Below are positions 42,414 through 53,190 of a stretch of 64,000 nt of DNA, piece after piece. The notes under the pieces were generated by a model. That model was given only the letters and a program-made list of their open reading frames with translations, searched no databases and was not told the DNA's origin. A program made the translations under genes and the position numbers. Each line of letters begins with the position of its first letter. Within the stretch, counting starts at the first letter, position 1. The stretch comes from Carposina sasakii (lineage: Eukaryota; Arthropoda; Insecta; Lepidoptera; Carposinidae), in NCBI GenBank assembly GCA_014607495.2, contig CP053170.1, positions 3,100,001 through 3,164,000 on the forward strand, read 5' to 3'.

Positions 42414-42796
42414 TACTCAGTTTTGCAGAATTAATAAGTAGTAGGTAAGTCATTCTAGTCTAGATCATATTTTAATATGGTACAAAACAATTTGCTATCT
42501 CAGTAAGTGTAGTAAACGGAGCCACGAGCAAATATTATAACGAGCGCAGTAAGGCCATGGTCAGCTAGTTTAAACTTTGCGTTGCATTTTGGTCAAGTTC
42601 AATGCCATTTAGGGCCGTTTATACTAACGGTCTAACAACTTATCTGAAGGATAAAGTAAAGTTGATGTTGTCTCTATTTTGATCAAGTTTTAAAGAAAGA
42701 CAGCATCAAACAAATGTATCTTTCTCATAGACTGTAGCGTCGGAAAAATTGGCCCTTAGTTAATTACTAATAGAACCTATACTGTTCACATAGGTC

Positions 42797-43060
42797 ATCA
42801 TTATCATCTTCCTGCCCTGTTCCCATTTATTTGGGGTCGACGCAATATGTACTTTTCTTCCATTCATCCATATTATCCGTCATCTCATTGCTCACTCCCA
42901 GTACACACATATTCTCCCTCACACAGTCCATCCAACACTTCTTTGGTCTACCTCTTCCTTTATATCCATCCACATTCATGCACAACGCTCTCTGTAAAAT
43001 ATGCCTTTCATCCCGTCGCTTTACATGCCCGTACCAAGATACTGTTAACATAGGTATTGC
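42797..43060 (-). pseudogene. RTE-like LINE ORF2 C-terminus with 3' tail
   Basis: The minus frame from about 43051 reads SWYGHVKRRDERHILQRAL, then GYKGRGRPKKCWMDCVRENM and a WKKSTYCVDPK end before the stop. This is the conserved C-terminal signature of a second RTE-like lineage, distinct from the WQWAGHIARRTD type at 8746. The 3' UTR ends with GATGATAATGATGA-type simple sequence near 42797. 5'-truncated and inactive. Confidence 0.8.
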
Positions 43061-43565
43061 CCATATTATAACCCTGCACTGGAATCAGCCACCTAAGTTA
43101 TTGATCATTTTTGGAAACTATAACCAGTCTTTGCGCGGCGATATCAAGTCACCTGGTGGACCGCATGCGGTCAGACTAGGACCATTGTGATCAGAAGAGA
43201 GCCCTCCACCTACAAAACACTGAATCAGCCAATTTGGCGATAGTTTCCAAAAGTGCAGCTATCTCTTAGTCTACTAGAACTATTTCAGGCTATTTCGGGA
43301 GGACCTGCCAATTCAATTAATATTTTATTTCAGCGAAATTTTATTATACCGTAGACTCAAGTCCAATAATGAAAATATTGGAATTATTTCAAAATTCATG
43401 ATTGAGAATGAACAGCACACTAATTAATAGAAAAAAACTATCAATTTTTTTTTGTTAGTAGGGACTGCAACATTCCATTTACTTTTAAATCTCTTATAAG
43501 TATATTCTCCCTTGTAATATATAATTTACGCACATTGAATAATTTATTTTTGACTTGATAACTGT
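43061..43565. other. No supported feature
   Basis: No gene. GGTGGACCGCATGCGGTC near 43155 is a short palindromic word. Confidence 0.35.
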
Positions 43566-43930
43566 ATACAGGATGTTTTTTTGTGGCCACCTTTAACGAA
43601 GGGTACGTACTCTATACATGAAATAAAGTAAGTTTATGCCAAAAAAATGCTGGGAAAAAAAAAAATTTTTTTTGAATTTTTTTTTTAAATTCCTTGATCG
43701 TGCGAATTTTATAGTGTCTAGTGTTTATGTTAGTTTTTTTATAGAAAAAATCCTGCTACGCGCGTCTATGTGCATTTATGCAGAAAAACGCAGTCTATTT
43801 ACTCAACTTTGGACCCTAATATTTTGGAAACCAGACACTTCCCAGGTATGCTTCCATGGAGAAAAATGATCCTGATGATGAGGAGATTCTGTAGTTTTCG
43901 GGTACGTTGACAACCAAAAATCATCCTGTA
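43566..43930 (-). mobile_element. Family A MITE, copy A12
   Basis: TACAGGATGTTTTTTTGTGG to AAATCATCCTGTA, with a 25-bp internal deletion near 43745. Confidence 0.85.
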
Positions 43931-44029
43931 TGTCACGTAAAACTGTGCTCCGCCGTGTTTTTAAATCTGTGAAATAAGCCTTGATGCGGGCTTCACTGAA
44001 GCACATCAGCTGCATGTAGTAGGTGCTTA

Positions 44030-44411
44030 TACAGAATGATTTTTAGTCGTCAACGTTCCCGAAAACTACGGCATCTCCTCATCATCACGATCATTTTTCT
44101 CCATGGAAGCATACCTGGGAAGTGTCTGGTTTCCAAGATATTAGGGTCCAAAGTTGAGTAAATAGACTGCGTTTTTCTGCATAAATGCACATAGACACGC
44201 GTAGCAAGATTTTTTCACGAGAAATAATTATTATCTGTCTATGAAAAAACTAGAATAAACACTGGACACTATAAATTCCACCCGAACAAGTAATACATTT
44301 TTTTTTTTTTATTAAATCGTTTCCCAGCATTGTTTTTGTCATAAACTTACTTCATTTGATGTATAAAGTACGTACCCTTCGTTAAGGGTGGCCACCAAAA
44401 AACACCCTGTA
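44030..44411 (+). mobile_element. Family A MITE, copy A13
   Basis: TACAGAATGATTTTTAGTCG to AAAACACCCTGTA. It faces A12 in inverted orientation, 99 bp away. Confidence 0.85.
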
Positions 44412-44768
44412 TGTAACAAGTCGGGCATTATAATTACATTTTGATTTATGGCAAGTTTCACACCTTCTATTCATTCTTTAGATCGTAAATCGTCAAAGTT
44501 TCTCATCATGTTGAAATCCTTGAGTTATCTTATTAAGTTCAAGATGACAGCCAGGAAAACTGATGCAGGTGGTTACCGATGCTCTACTCGAGTCCGTTTC
44601 ATAGAATAACCCTAATGTTATTCACCCTGGACCCAAAAAACAAAACAAATCGACGTAACGTCCCTAAATCTCATATTCTACGCAGGCGCAGGAATGCACT
44701 TGACGCACTGATGTTAAAATAGCCTTTAATAAGGTAAATTTGTATTCTGAGATGTCCGGCCACTGATG
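44412..44768. other. No supported feature
   Basis: Holds a single GACAGCCAGGAAAACTG word resembling family J ends (47050, 56640), with no partner nearby. Confidence 0.35.
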
Positions 44769-44960
44769 CGGGGCTTCACTAGAATACATCGGCTGCATCT
44801 CCTTCCGTGCATGTCGTAAGAGTCGACTAAGGAACTCAGGGGTGTTCTCTGAGGCGATATGCTAGCAACTTGTCACTGATCATTTACATCTGTCCTCGCT
44901 ATGATAAACGTGGCTCCGGCATCTCCTTCATGATCGACAGGTCTAGCTACTCTATTTCAG
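44769..44960 (-). repeat. Interspersed repeat F, long copy
   Basis: GGGCTTCACTAGAATACATC to GGTCTAGCTACTCTATTTCAGG, reverse orientation. Confidence 0.6.
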
Positions 44961-44999
44961 GAACACGGTGTCTTTTATAGGTATATATGTCCTACTAAT

Positions 45000-45412
45000 A
45001 TTGTAAACGCGAAAGTTTGTGAGTATCGGATGGATGGATGGGTGTTTGTTACTCTTTCACGTAAAAACGACTGGAGCAATTTAAATAAAATTTGGTGTAC
45101 AGGCTGTTTTTTTGTTGGTTCTCGATTAATTATTTCTCGTGAAAAAATCTTGACACGCGTGACTATGTGCATTCATGCAGAAAAACGCAGTCAATTTACT
45201 TAACTTTGGACCCTAATATCTTGGGAACCAGACACTTCCCAGGTATGCTTCCATGGAGAAAAACGATCGTGATGATGAGGAGATTCATAACAATGAATAG
45301 AAAGAAATTTACATTTATTTTATCCCGGGAAAATATTTTTATGCCGGATAATTTCGACTTTTTGTTTTTTCTGTAGTACACGCGGACGAAGTCGCGGGCG
45401 TCCACTAGTATG
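45000..45412 (+). repeat. Helitron-like repeat with a nested family A fragment
   Basis: Starts TACTAATATTGTAAACGCGA. It is interrupted at about 45105-45287 by a minus-orientation family A piece (GAAAAATGATCG-type core) and resumes with TTATTTTATCCCGGG to GCGGGCGTCCACTAGT. Confidence 0.6.
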
Positions 45413-45723
45413 TAATAAAACAACAGATTAAGCTGTTTACGGATGGGTACCTACATCAAACATTTTTATAGTGTGGATGGAATATTGATGAAAAAGTCTT
45501 GAATGTTAATGTATGAAAATTAGATGACGATAATTCAATCCCATACATGTATGGAATTAAGACCATGGCGATTTGCTTTGATATAAATAATTTATTAGCC
45601 TGTTGTTAAACTAACGTAGGTAATATTTAAATTTGTTACTTATTACACGTTTTTTAAGTAAATTATTATGTAACTAAATAAAAATAAATAAATTGTATCG
45701 AAAGATTTAATATTATAACATCA

Positions 45724-45890
45724 CTAGCGGCCGTCCAAGACTTCGTCCGCATGGAATGGCATTACACCCGTACAAAGCCGGGGTGAGTTATTTATAGCCT
45801 ATAGCTTTTCTCGATAAATGGACTATTTAACACTTAAAGAATTTTTCAAATCGGAACAGTAGTTCCTGAGATTAGCGCGTTGTTACACTC
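45724..45890 (-). repeat. Helitron-like short repeat fragment
   Basis: AGCGGCCGTCCAAGACTTCGT to CCTGAGATTAGCGCGTTG. Confidence 0.5.
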
Positions 45891-46028
45891 TAACCACATG
45901 AACTACCAAAAATTTACATCCTTATTTTTCAAGACTGTATGAACATTCTTAAATTCATTCTTCTACCGGTACATGATGAATGTGATAGCCAGGAAAATAT
46001 TGATATAGCGACTTCAGACCATCCCCCC

Positions 46029-46174
46029 TAGCATAACCACGCATCGTGGATATCGTATCGTACGATATCGTATCGTCTCTATAAAAAATTCAACATGGCG
46101 GCTATATTTATCATATTTTGACAGGATAATGTCAATTCATCGGTTTAATATATCGTATTTTGCAGGTCATGCTA
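46029..46174. mobile_element. Small TA-flanked MITE (family N), copy 2
   Basis: TAGCATAACCACGCATCGTG to TTTGCAGGTCATGCTA, inverted relative to 36004-36142. The interior ATCGTATCGTACGATATCG palindrome is better preserved. Confidence 0.75.
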
Positions 46175-46202
46175 CTAGAGCAGGATACTGATGCGAAAAC
46201 CA

Positions 46203-46890
46203 TAGGGACCGGCCACAAAGAACAGACGCAAGGCGAGGACGGGGCACGGACCCGTCGCAGATAGGGCGCCGCCGTCACGACTTTTTAAAACATATTTAAA
46301 AGATCTCTCATTTTGATACAACGATTTTGCCTCAGCGTTGATGAATCAATCAGTCAGTCAGAACAACTTACTTTATATAATAGATAAGTTCTTATGTATG
46401 TAGCTGTGAAAAAAATAATCCTCTGTTGTCTAACCCCAAAGAATGCACGCGGCTACAATAAGAAAGTGTGGATCCGTACCCTTGGATCCATATCGGCGGA
46501 TATATCTACATTATAAATGATCCAGCACATCACTAGTTCCTTTGCCCTTATGTTTCCAACTTAACACGTACTTACTTTGTTTATTTTAAAAATTATCTCT
46601 TTAAAGATATTTTAGAATTAGGTTTTCGGAACACTGCTATGTGAGAACCTGCTCTCCGCGTCCTTTCCGCTCCCCCGCTTATTCCCGCGCAGGCCCGCGC
46701 CCTGCGCGCCCTGTCCTTTCTATATGTTTTCCAATAGGGCGCCGACGAGTAAGCGTCGTGTCGGCCGTCCCGTCTTTTCTGTATGTTTCACGTCACGACG
46801 GCTGTATACATTTTGTATGAAAGTAGATTAAACGGGCGCCGCGACTGCGACGGGTCCGTGTCTTACGTCTGTTCTGTGTGGCCGTCCCTA
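46203..46890. mobile_element. GC-rich 688-bp TIR element
   Basis: TAGGGACCGGCCACAAAGAA at the left is matched inverted by the right end, whose complement begins TAGGGACGGCCACACAGAAC. Pairing continues through ACGGACCCGTCGCAG, so TIRs are about 55-60 bp. No transposase frame; target duplication not evident. Confidence 0.75.
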
Positions 46891-47019
46891 TAGGATCGCC
46901 CGATACAATTTGCGCGGAAAGCAAACATTTCGGATAATCAAATAAAAAATGCATTTCCTGCGAGTAATAACACTGTTGAATAACTCAACACAATTTCAAC
47001 TTCAACTTCACCATTTCAG

Positions 47020-47050
47020 TGTCTGCCTGGCTGTCACTCACACCCTGTAT
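47020..47050 (-). mobile_element. One end of a family J element
   Basis: TGCCTGGCTGTCACTCACAC then CCTGTA. The same end occurs inverted at 56634-56670, and weaker forms at 25199-25235 and 60735-60770. The other end is not located. Confidence 0.45.
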
Positions 47051-47474
47051 AATGAGCTTTTTTTACGCCGTTACACCAAACATGACCTTTCTATTTTCAC
47101 CGTGTATTTAGGTATATCTATAGTTGAAGCTGTAATAGTATCTAATATACATAATAAGCAGGTACAGGCATTCCTAAGTGACGCATGTCTTTTATGTACA
47201 TATTTCAGAGTCTACAAAGAGGATTATCTGAGTTACCTACGCTTTATAAATAAATTATCAGTTCTAATGTGTTCCCCTGGGAGTCTGGATACCTTTTTAA
47301 TCTATTATATACTCAGAGTCTTGATTCTAAATGAATGCCCTGAGCTAAATTTAGTCGTAAAGTCATTTAGGGTCGTTTTTCACCCGATTTTCAAAAAAAA
47401 TACCAACCTACACATTTCGACTGTATCTCTGGATACCTACTTATATTCTAAGATCATACATAACTACATACATA

Positions 47475-47640
47475 CATATAATCACGCCTTTATCCCTCAC
47501 GGGGTAGGCAGAGCACTAAGGGCCGATAGGACCACATGGTGCCACTTCTGACCAATTTTGAGGGTATAGTTGAAATGTACAAGTTCGGTTAGTAGTGACA
47601 GGTCAGCCCATCGCCTACAAAACACCAAGACCTCTTGTCC
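47475..47640 (-). repeat. Retroposon K
   Basis: ATAATCACGCCTTTATCCCT through GGGCCGATAGGACCACATGG to CAGCCCATCGCCTACAAAAC. Confidence 0.6.
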
Positions 47641-48017
47641 CTCTACTGACTTGTACAGTATGCCCGGGAAGAGAAGCAGCTGTAGTATTATACTTTATTT
47701 TTCACTCCCAGAGCAGCATAGAAGTCAAAAATCATTTCGCCAAGTTTAGTCTGCGTCGAATAGAAAACTGATGGTCTTAATAGTTACGAGTATCTTAGTG
47801 CGAACTTATTCTGACTTTATTCTGGCTGATTTACTGGAATATATCTTTGTTGGATGAGCTCTTCTTTATTTATCTTTATTTAACATAAATTTGTTTATTA
47901 AATTTGTAATTTAATACTTTGTATAGGGCTCTATTTAGTTTAAAAATCTACCTAATTGGTGACCTTCAATTTATAGGTAATTATCTAAATAATCATGCAA
48001 TGAAATAAAACTTACCT
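47641..48017. other. No supported feature
   Basis: AT-rich; the only signal is the donor-like site at its right edge. Confidence 0.35.
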
Positions 48018-48200
48018 GAAAAATAACATTCGAGATTTTCGCAAAACTATAAGATTTTCATAAATTCGCGGCAAAAATCGATCTATTTTCCGATGTAGAG
48101 TTGAATGTGAACCACCAGATTGCGCCTGCGCCGGTGTGCGGCCATACACTGCGCATGCGTGCGAGCTCTGTCAAGTTTAAGGGCAGGGAAACCCGCTGGA
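48018..48200 (-). promoter_or_regulatory. Candidate minus-strand promoter / 5' UTR exon (possibly of the lipase)
   Basis: On the minus strand a CpG-richer segment holds CGCACGCATGCGCAGTG and CGGCGCAGGCGC (NRF1-like words). It is followed by an ATG-poor stretch ending TTTTTCAG|GTAAGTTTTA, a strong donor at about 48017. No other gene on this strand is visible. The link to the lipase is a guess. Confidence 0.25.
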
Positions 48201-48560
48201 CAGCGTCATACAGTAGCGAGACAAAGTTTACTTACTAATAATATTATAAACATTAATGTTTGAGAATGGATTATTGTATGTTAGTCTTTTATTTTGCAGT
48301 TATATAGCTTATCGGAATAATATGGCTGTAAAATTCAGACGGAAAAAGTCGCGGGCATATTCTCTTATGCATATTTTATTGAACCTTTTTTCTCTTTGGA
48401 AATTCACGGGACTATAGTCCTTTTAAAGGCGAACCTCGGGCCGTGACCAATATCTAGAGGGCCTTTTAAGAAAACTTTAACTTTGTGCGGTATACATTGC
48501 GGATACCATCGCCGAATGTGCGAACCTTTTTTTATTATTATATTATTATTATTGTGTGTA

Positions 48561-48946
48561 TACAGGTTGTTTTTTTGTGGCCACCTTTAACGAAGGGTAC
48601 GTATTCTATACATGAAATAAAGTAAGTTTATGCCAAAAAAAATGCTGGGAATTTTTTTTTTTTTTTGAAAAATTTTTTTAAATTCCTTGGTCGTGCGAAA
48701 TTTATAGTGTCTAGTGTTTATGTTAGTTTTTTTATAGACATATATTAATTATTTTTCGTGAAAAAATCCTGCTACGCGCGTCTATGTTCATTTATGCAGA
48801 AAAACGCAGTCTATTTACTCAACTTTGGACCCTAATATTTTGGCAACCAGACACTTCCCAGGTATGCTTCCATGGAGAAAAATGATCGTGATGATGAGGA
48901 GATTCCGTAGTTTTCGGGAACGTTGACGACCAAAAATCACCCTGTA
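48561..48946 (-). mobile_element. Family A MITE, copy A15
   Basis: TACAGGTTGTTTTTTTGTGG to AAATCACCCTGTA; complete. Confidence 0.85.
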
Positions 48947-49487
48947 TACAGAAGTAGGTATATTTATTTATTTATTATTATTATAAATAATTAACTTAAC
49001 ATTAAATTGGTGACCATTTCGTATAACCACAAAGATTTACTTGCTCCGTTTATAATTATTTAAAACTTTATAGTAAAACTAGTTATTAGTTTAATTTACA
49101 AGTAATTTCTTGTAGCAATATATCATATTTGACAGTTTTAGAGTCTATTATTTTGAATGTATTCCCAAACTGGCAATAGTTAATACAAAATTACTAACTT
49201 TTGCCAAGTTAGTCCATCCATCATTACGTTAGCAAAACCTTGTTCAATATTATCAATTATAATACAATTTATGTAGTTAGTTAGTTTGTATTGTTATTTA
49301 TATAGTAACCACAGTTGGATTTTCAAATTTATTTATTTGTGGATCACAGAATAGGTCTAACCTAATACATTAAATTGGGATTTCTGTGTCCCGCCCAGTG
49401 GGACTTTTCTTAAATATTTCGTCCATTGCGCAACGAATATATCACAATGAAACATTTTTAAGATTATCATAACTTTTATCAAAAGTA
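48947..49487. other. No supported feature
   Basis: AT-rich DNA. Confidence 0.35.
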
Positions 49488-49827
49488 TACAGGCTGTTTT
49501 CGTTGCCACCCTTAACGAAGGTTATGTACTCTATACATCAAATAAAGTAAGTTTATGCAAAAAAAATGCTTGGAAATGATGTAATTAAAAAAAAAAACTT
49601 ATTAGTTAATCGGGCGAAATTTATAGTGTTCAGTATTATTTCAGTTAAAAAAATCTTGCTACACGCGTTAATGTGTATTTATAAACGTAGTCTATTTACT
49701 CAACTTTGGACCCTAATATTTTGGAAACCAGATACTTCCCAGGTATGCTTCCATGGAGAAAAATGATCGTGACGATGAGGAGATTCCTTAGTTTTCGGGA
49801 ACGTTGACGACCAATAATCACCCTGTA
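49488..49827 (-). mobile_element. Family A MITE, copy A16
   Basis: TACAGGCTGTTTTCGTTGCC to TAATCACCCTGTA, with a deletion around 49640. Confidence 0.8.
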
Positions 49828-50994
49828 TGTATAGAACTCTATCTAATTATCCACGTAAAAAATAGATAATTACACATTTTCGAAAGTATAAAATATTTTG
49901 TATAAAATTTCACATACATCCATCGAACAGTTTTGTTAGTGTCAGTTCAGACATCTGGCTACTTTTCCTATTCGCAAATATATGTAATAAAATAAGTTAT
50001 CACTTACCTTTCAAAACTCTCAAAAAATTCAGATTAGGAGCTTATAACGCAAATATTTCAAATCCGAACAAAGCTCTCAGATCGAGGTACCCACACAAAA
50101 CTAGATATTATTTCCAAACTGTAATAAACTTTATTATGTTATATTTCAGTAACTAAAACAATCAAAACTTTCCAACACTATTCACAATGCAAACTCTGAA
50201 CCATTAACAAGAGTTGTTTATCATTTAATTCGTATGTTCTTAGCCTTATAACTGCAAGAATTACTTAAAAATTTCAACTTAGGTTAGTTACTTCGTATTT
50301 TTGAAAAGAAGCGACAAAATCTGCTAAGTTGTTTTAATACCAATCAACTAATGAGACAATGCGGTAACCACAGTGTGTGTGTGTGTGTTGAATATTCTTG
50401 AATGGCATTATGTTTAATGACGAACGTAATTAGTTACGTCATGTAAATATTAATGACGAATTTTACGAATCAAATAGTGTTATATGAGTTTTTTTTTTAA
50501 GTATATTATTGGGGTCAACAATACCTAAATTCTGGTGTTTTTTTTTTTGTTTTCATGGAGTGGTACCGGGATTGGCCCACCACTCATTCCCGCCTCTGCA
50601 ACTCCTGGGAGCCAGGATCAACAGATGCGACCAGAAAAATGCATAACAAAGCATAGAAAATCCCGGGGGGACCTAACTAGCGACTATAAGGCATTAAAGT
50701 AATAGAAAAACAGAATGTGAAGTATGAAGATAGGTATGCTTAATATTACATTAAGCACTGACTGACAATATTATTACAATTAATTAGAACCTACGGTTAC
50801 TTTATGCTACCTATAAGTTATTATGCCAATAATAAGTTGGACAAAACTCTTTGAAGGCACGAAAATTGTGCTTAGATGGAGATAAGGTCATAATGATACA
50901 TCGGTCTAGAGACAGATTCAATAGAATTTAACATTTGACTACGGGCGTTAGACCAAAGTTATTAAGTTATAAAAATTATCATGGTACATTAAAG
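49828..50994. other. No supported gene; GT microsatellite and a minus-strand donor-like site
   Basis: A (GT)n run at 50375-50388. On the minus strand TTTTGAAAG|GTAAGTGATA near 50003-50008 is donor-like. A GC-richer patch at 50555-50680 is unclassified. Confidence 0.35.
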
Positions 50995-51110
50995 TTATTA
51001 CATAGATATAATCACGCCTTTATCCCTTTAGCTCTTAGAGTACCAAGGGCCGATAGGACCACATGGTGCCACTTCTGATCAATTTTGAGGGTATAGTTGA
51101 GTCGTACAAG
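50995..51110 (-). repeat. Retroposon K fragment
   Basis: ATAATCACGCCTTTATCCCT to TTTTGAGGGTATAGTTGAG. Confidence 0.6.
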
Positions 51111-51559
51111 TTATTACATTACGACTAACTTAAAACTTTGTAATTAGGACTATGATGGGTCGGTTGACCATCTTAATTATGATCGTAAAAAATTATGAAA
51201 AAGTAATAAACAAACCAATAACTAAATATACCTACTTTCGCATTTATAATATTAATTTGGATACATATGCACGCTTTTTATTACTAATAAAATTATTACA
51301 ATATTTTTTTTTAAATAGGTATTATTTTCAAAATAGCAAAACCAATACCTAAATACCACATTAATTTTACCAATGTAAGCAGGAGCTATTTCATTTATTT
51401 AACTTATTTGAGCAAACAAATTATCTAAATCTGAAACTGAAATATTTTAGAATCTCGAATAAAATTATACAACTTCAAATAGAGAACTTTCGAGAATTTC
51501 ATCAAATATATCTTCACAATTAACATTTCATTAAAAAAATTAAGCAAATATATTATTTG
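51111..51559. other. No supported feature
   Basis: AT-rich DNA. Confidence 0.35.
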
Positions 51560-51712
51560 TCCTCTTTAAGTCATCGGTCCATCTGGCCGGTGGGCGCCCA
51601 ACGCTACGCTTGCCGAGGCGCGGTCTCCATTAGAGAACCCGTTTACTCCGGTAGTGACTGGATTGCAAAAACGGGAGATCGAGCCATGTGGCGTACACTG
51701 GGGGAGGCATAC
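51560..51712 (+). repeat. RTE-type LINE 3' fragment
   Basis: CATCGGTCCATCTGGCCGGT in one orientation, then AAAACGGGAGATCGAGCCAT and GGGGGAGGCATACGTAG in the other. This looks like two fragments joined head to head near 51655. Confidence 0.45.
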
Positions 51713-51785
51713 GTAGTTTGTAAGTAGGTGAAAAAATGGGGGCGCTAAAAATATTTTTTTCTCAAAGTGGGCAGTAGACGAAATA
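51713..51785 (-). mobile_element. Inverted partial copy of the hAT-like MITE
   Basis: Exact or near-exact complement of 51855-51926 (GGGCAGTAGACGAAATA and GGGGGCGCTAAAAATA), separated by about 70 bp. Confidence 0.75.
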
Positions 51786-52158
51786 TATATATATATAAAT
51801 CTTCTGTTCGTGTGTTTGTGATTGAACTCCTTCTAAACCAGGGGTTCCAAAACTTATTTCGTCTACTGCCCACTTTGAGAAAAAAATATTTTTAGCGCCC
51901 CATTTTTTCACCTACTTACAAACTACTATAACTCCCCAAGCCTCTACACAACGCCCCAATTTTTTTTCTGGTTTTCTTACCGCCCCCTTTAGGCCTGCGG
52001 CGCCTACTTCGGGAAAGGCTGTTCTAAACGCTTGGACCGATTTTGATGATTTTATTTGTGTGTGTTCAAGTGGGTTCGAGAATGGTTTAGATTCACAATT
52101 CGGTCAACTAGAACAAGTTTTTCTGCAGTTTGCTTGGACGGAGTCGCGCGCGTTCACT
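51785..52158 (+). repeat. Helitron-like repeat carrying a nested hAT-like MITE
   Basis: Left part 51785-51838 (AAATCTTCTGTTCGTGTGTT) and right part 52022-52158 (GCTTGGACCGATTTTGATGA to CGCGCGTTCACTAGT) rejoin when the insert is removed. Confidence 0.65.
51839..52021 (+). mobile_element. hAT-like MITE with exact 8-bp target duplication
   Basis: Starts CAGGGGTTCCAAAACT and ends TTCGGGAAAGGCTG. Flanked by TTCTAAAC at 51831-51838 and 52022-52029. The 8-bp duplication and CAGGGGTTC-type terminus are hAT features; 183 bp, non-coding. Confidence 0.85.
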
Positions 52159-52355
52159 AGTTATCTATGTATAAGAAAGTATAATATATTAAATCCTTTT
52201 GTACCGGAGCTGATATTAGAGACCAGTAACTTGGAGAGTGTCGTAAGCACCCGATAAGAAGAGATTGCCCAAAAATTTCACGAGAACGAAACACTTAAGA
52301 TTCTAAAGTTTACTGGACAAAGTTGTATGCAGCCGCTAGTTTTTAACTAATAAAT

Positions 52356-52719
52356 TAGACTTGCAACGAATGTTCGGTTACTATTCGGCTGCTTTTATTA
52401 TATTCGGCCGAATACCGAATATCTACATATTATTCGGCCGAACACCGAATACTTAAGTAATATATTTTGTTTTAGGGAGATAATTGTTAAAATAAAAATT
52501 TTTTATTAATTACGTATATATTCATATTTTAATTTCTCTTATAATCATTTAAGTAGTCATTGGTATATAATTAGAACAAACGAGCGCGAAACAATCACGT
52601 CTGTACAAGTTTTTGCGCTAACATCCAGCCGAATACTTTTGCCTAATATTCGGCTATTCGGTCAGGGGGCTCGCCGAATATTCGGAATACTGCCGAATAT
52701 ACTATTCTTTGCAAGTCTA
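52356..52719. mobile_element. hAT-like MITE with exact 8-bp target duplication
   Basis: TAGACTTGCAACGAAT and ATTCTTTGCAAGTCTA are inverted ends. Flanked by TAATAAAT at 52348-52355 and 52720-52727. The subterminal regions are packed with ATTCGGCCGAATA-type words in both orientations. 364 bp, no transposase. Confidence 0.9.
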
Positions 52720-52879
52720 TAATAAATGCCTTACCTTTTTAAAATTGCATAACACCGTCCATCGATGTATCGTGAAACATTAAGTAACAAGCTATTTTAT
52801 GCATAGATGCGTGTGCAAATCTTATCTCATTTTGCCCAGTTTTCATCAGGTTTTTAATGACAATATATTTAGGCAAATA

Positions 52880-52965
52880 CGGGGCTACATTACATCTGTC
52901 CCCGCTATGCTAAACGTATCTGTGGGATCTCCTTTACAATCGGGAACAAGGTCGTATCTATAATA
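52880..52965 (-). repeat. Interspersed repeat F fragment
   Basis: TACATCTGTCCCCGCTATGC to GATCTCCTTTACAATCGGGA. Confidence 0.45.
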
Positions 52966-52974
52966 TACTAGTGA

Positions 52975-53190
52975 TCCGCCCCGGCTCTGCACGGGTGTAG
53001 TACCCTTCACGTGGCCCAAGTCGTGGGCGGCCGCTTTAGAAAACTGTTGCTTTTAGGCATTTTTTTATTATTTTTTCACTTCATTAGAACCATCCTCGTA
53101 CTTCAAGGAATACGCTAAAAAAAGAATTTGCGAAATCGGTTCAGCCATTCTCAAGATTCGCGCTTAGCAACGTATTTATCAATTCATTTT
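52975..53190 (-). repeat. Helitron-like short repeat
   Basis: ACTAGTGATCCGCCCCGGCT start (inverted 3' end) through TTGCGAAATCGGTTCAGCCA. Confidence 0.5.

Noticed and set aside
42827..43051. Host gene with GRGRPKKCW motif
   Set aside because: This is an RTE-like LINE C-terminus; such relics are often mis-annotated as host genes.
46949..47551. 200-codon plus-strand open frame
   Set aside because: The longest frame outside the lipase apart from its last exon, but it runs through a family J end and into retroposon K. It shows no domain, biased composition or splice logic. Treated as chance.
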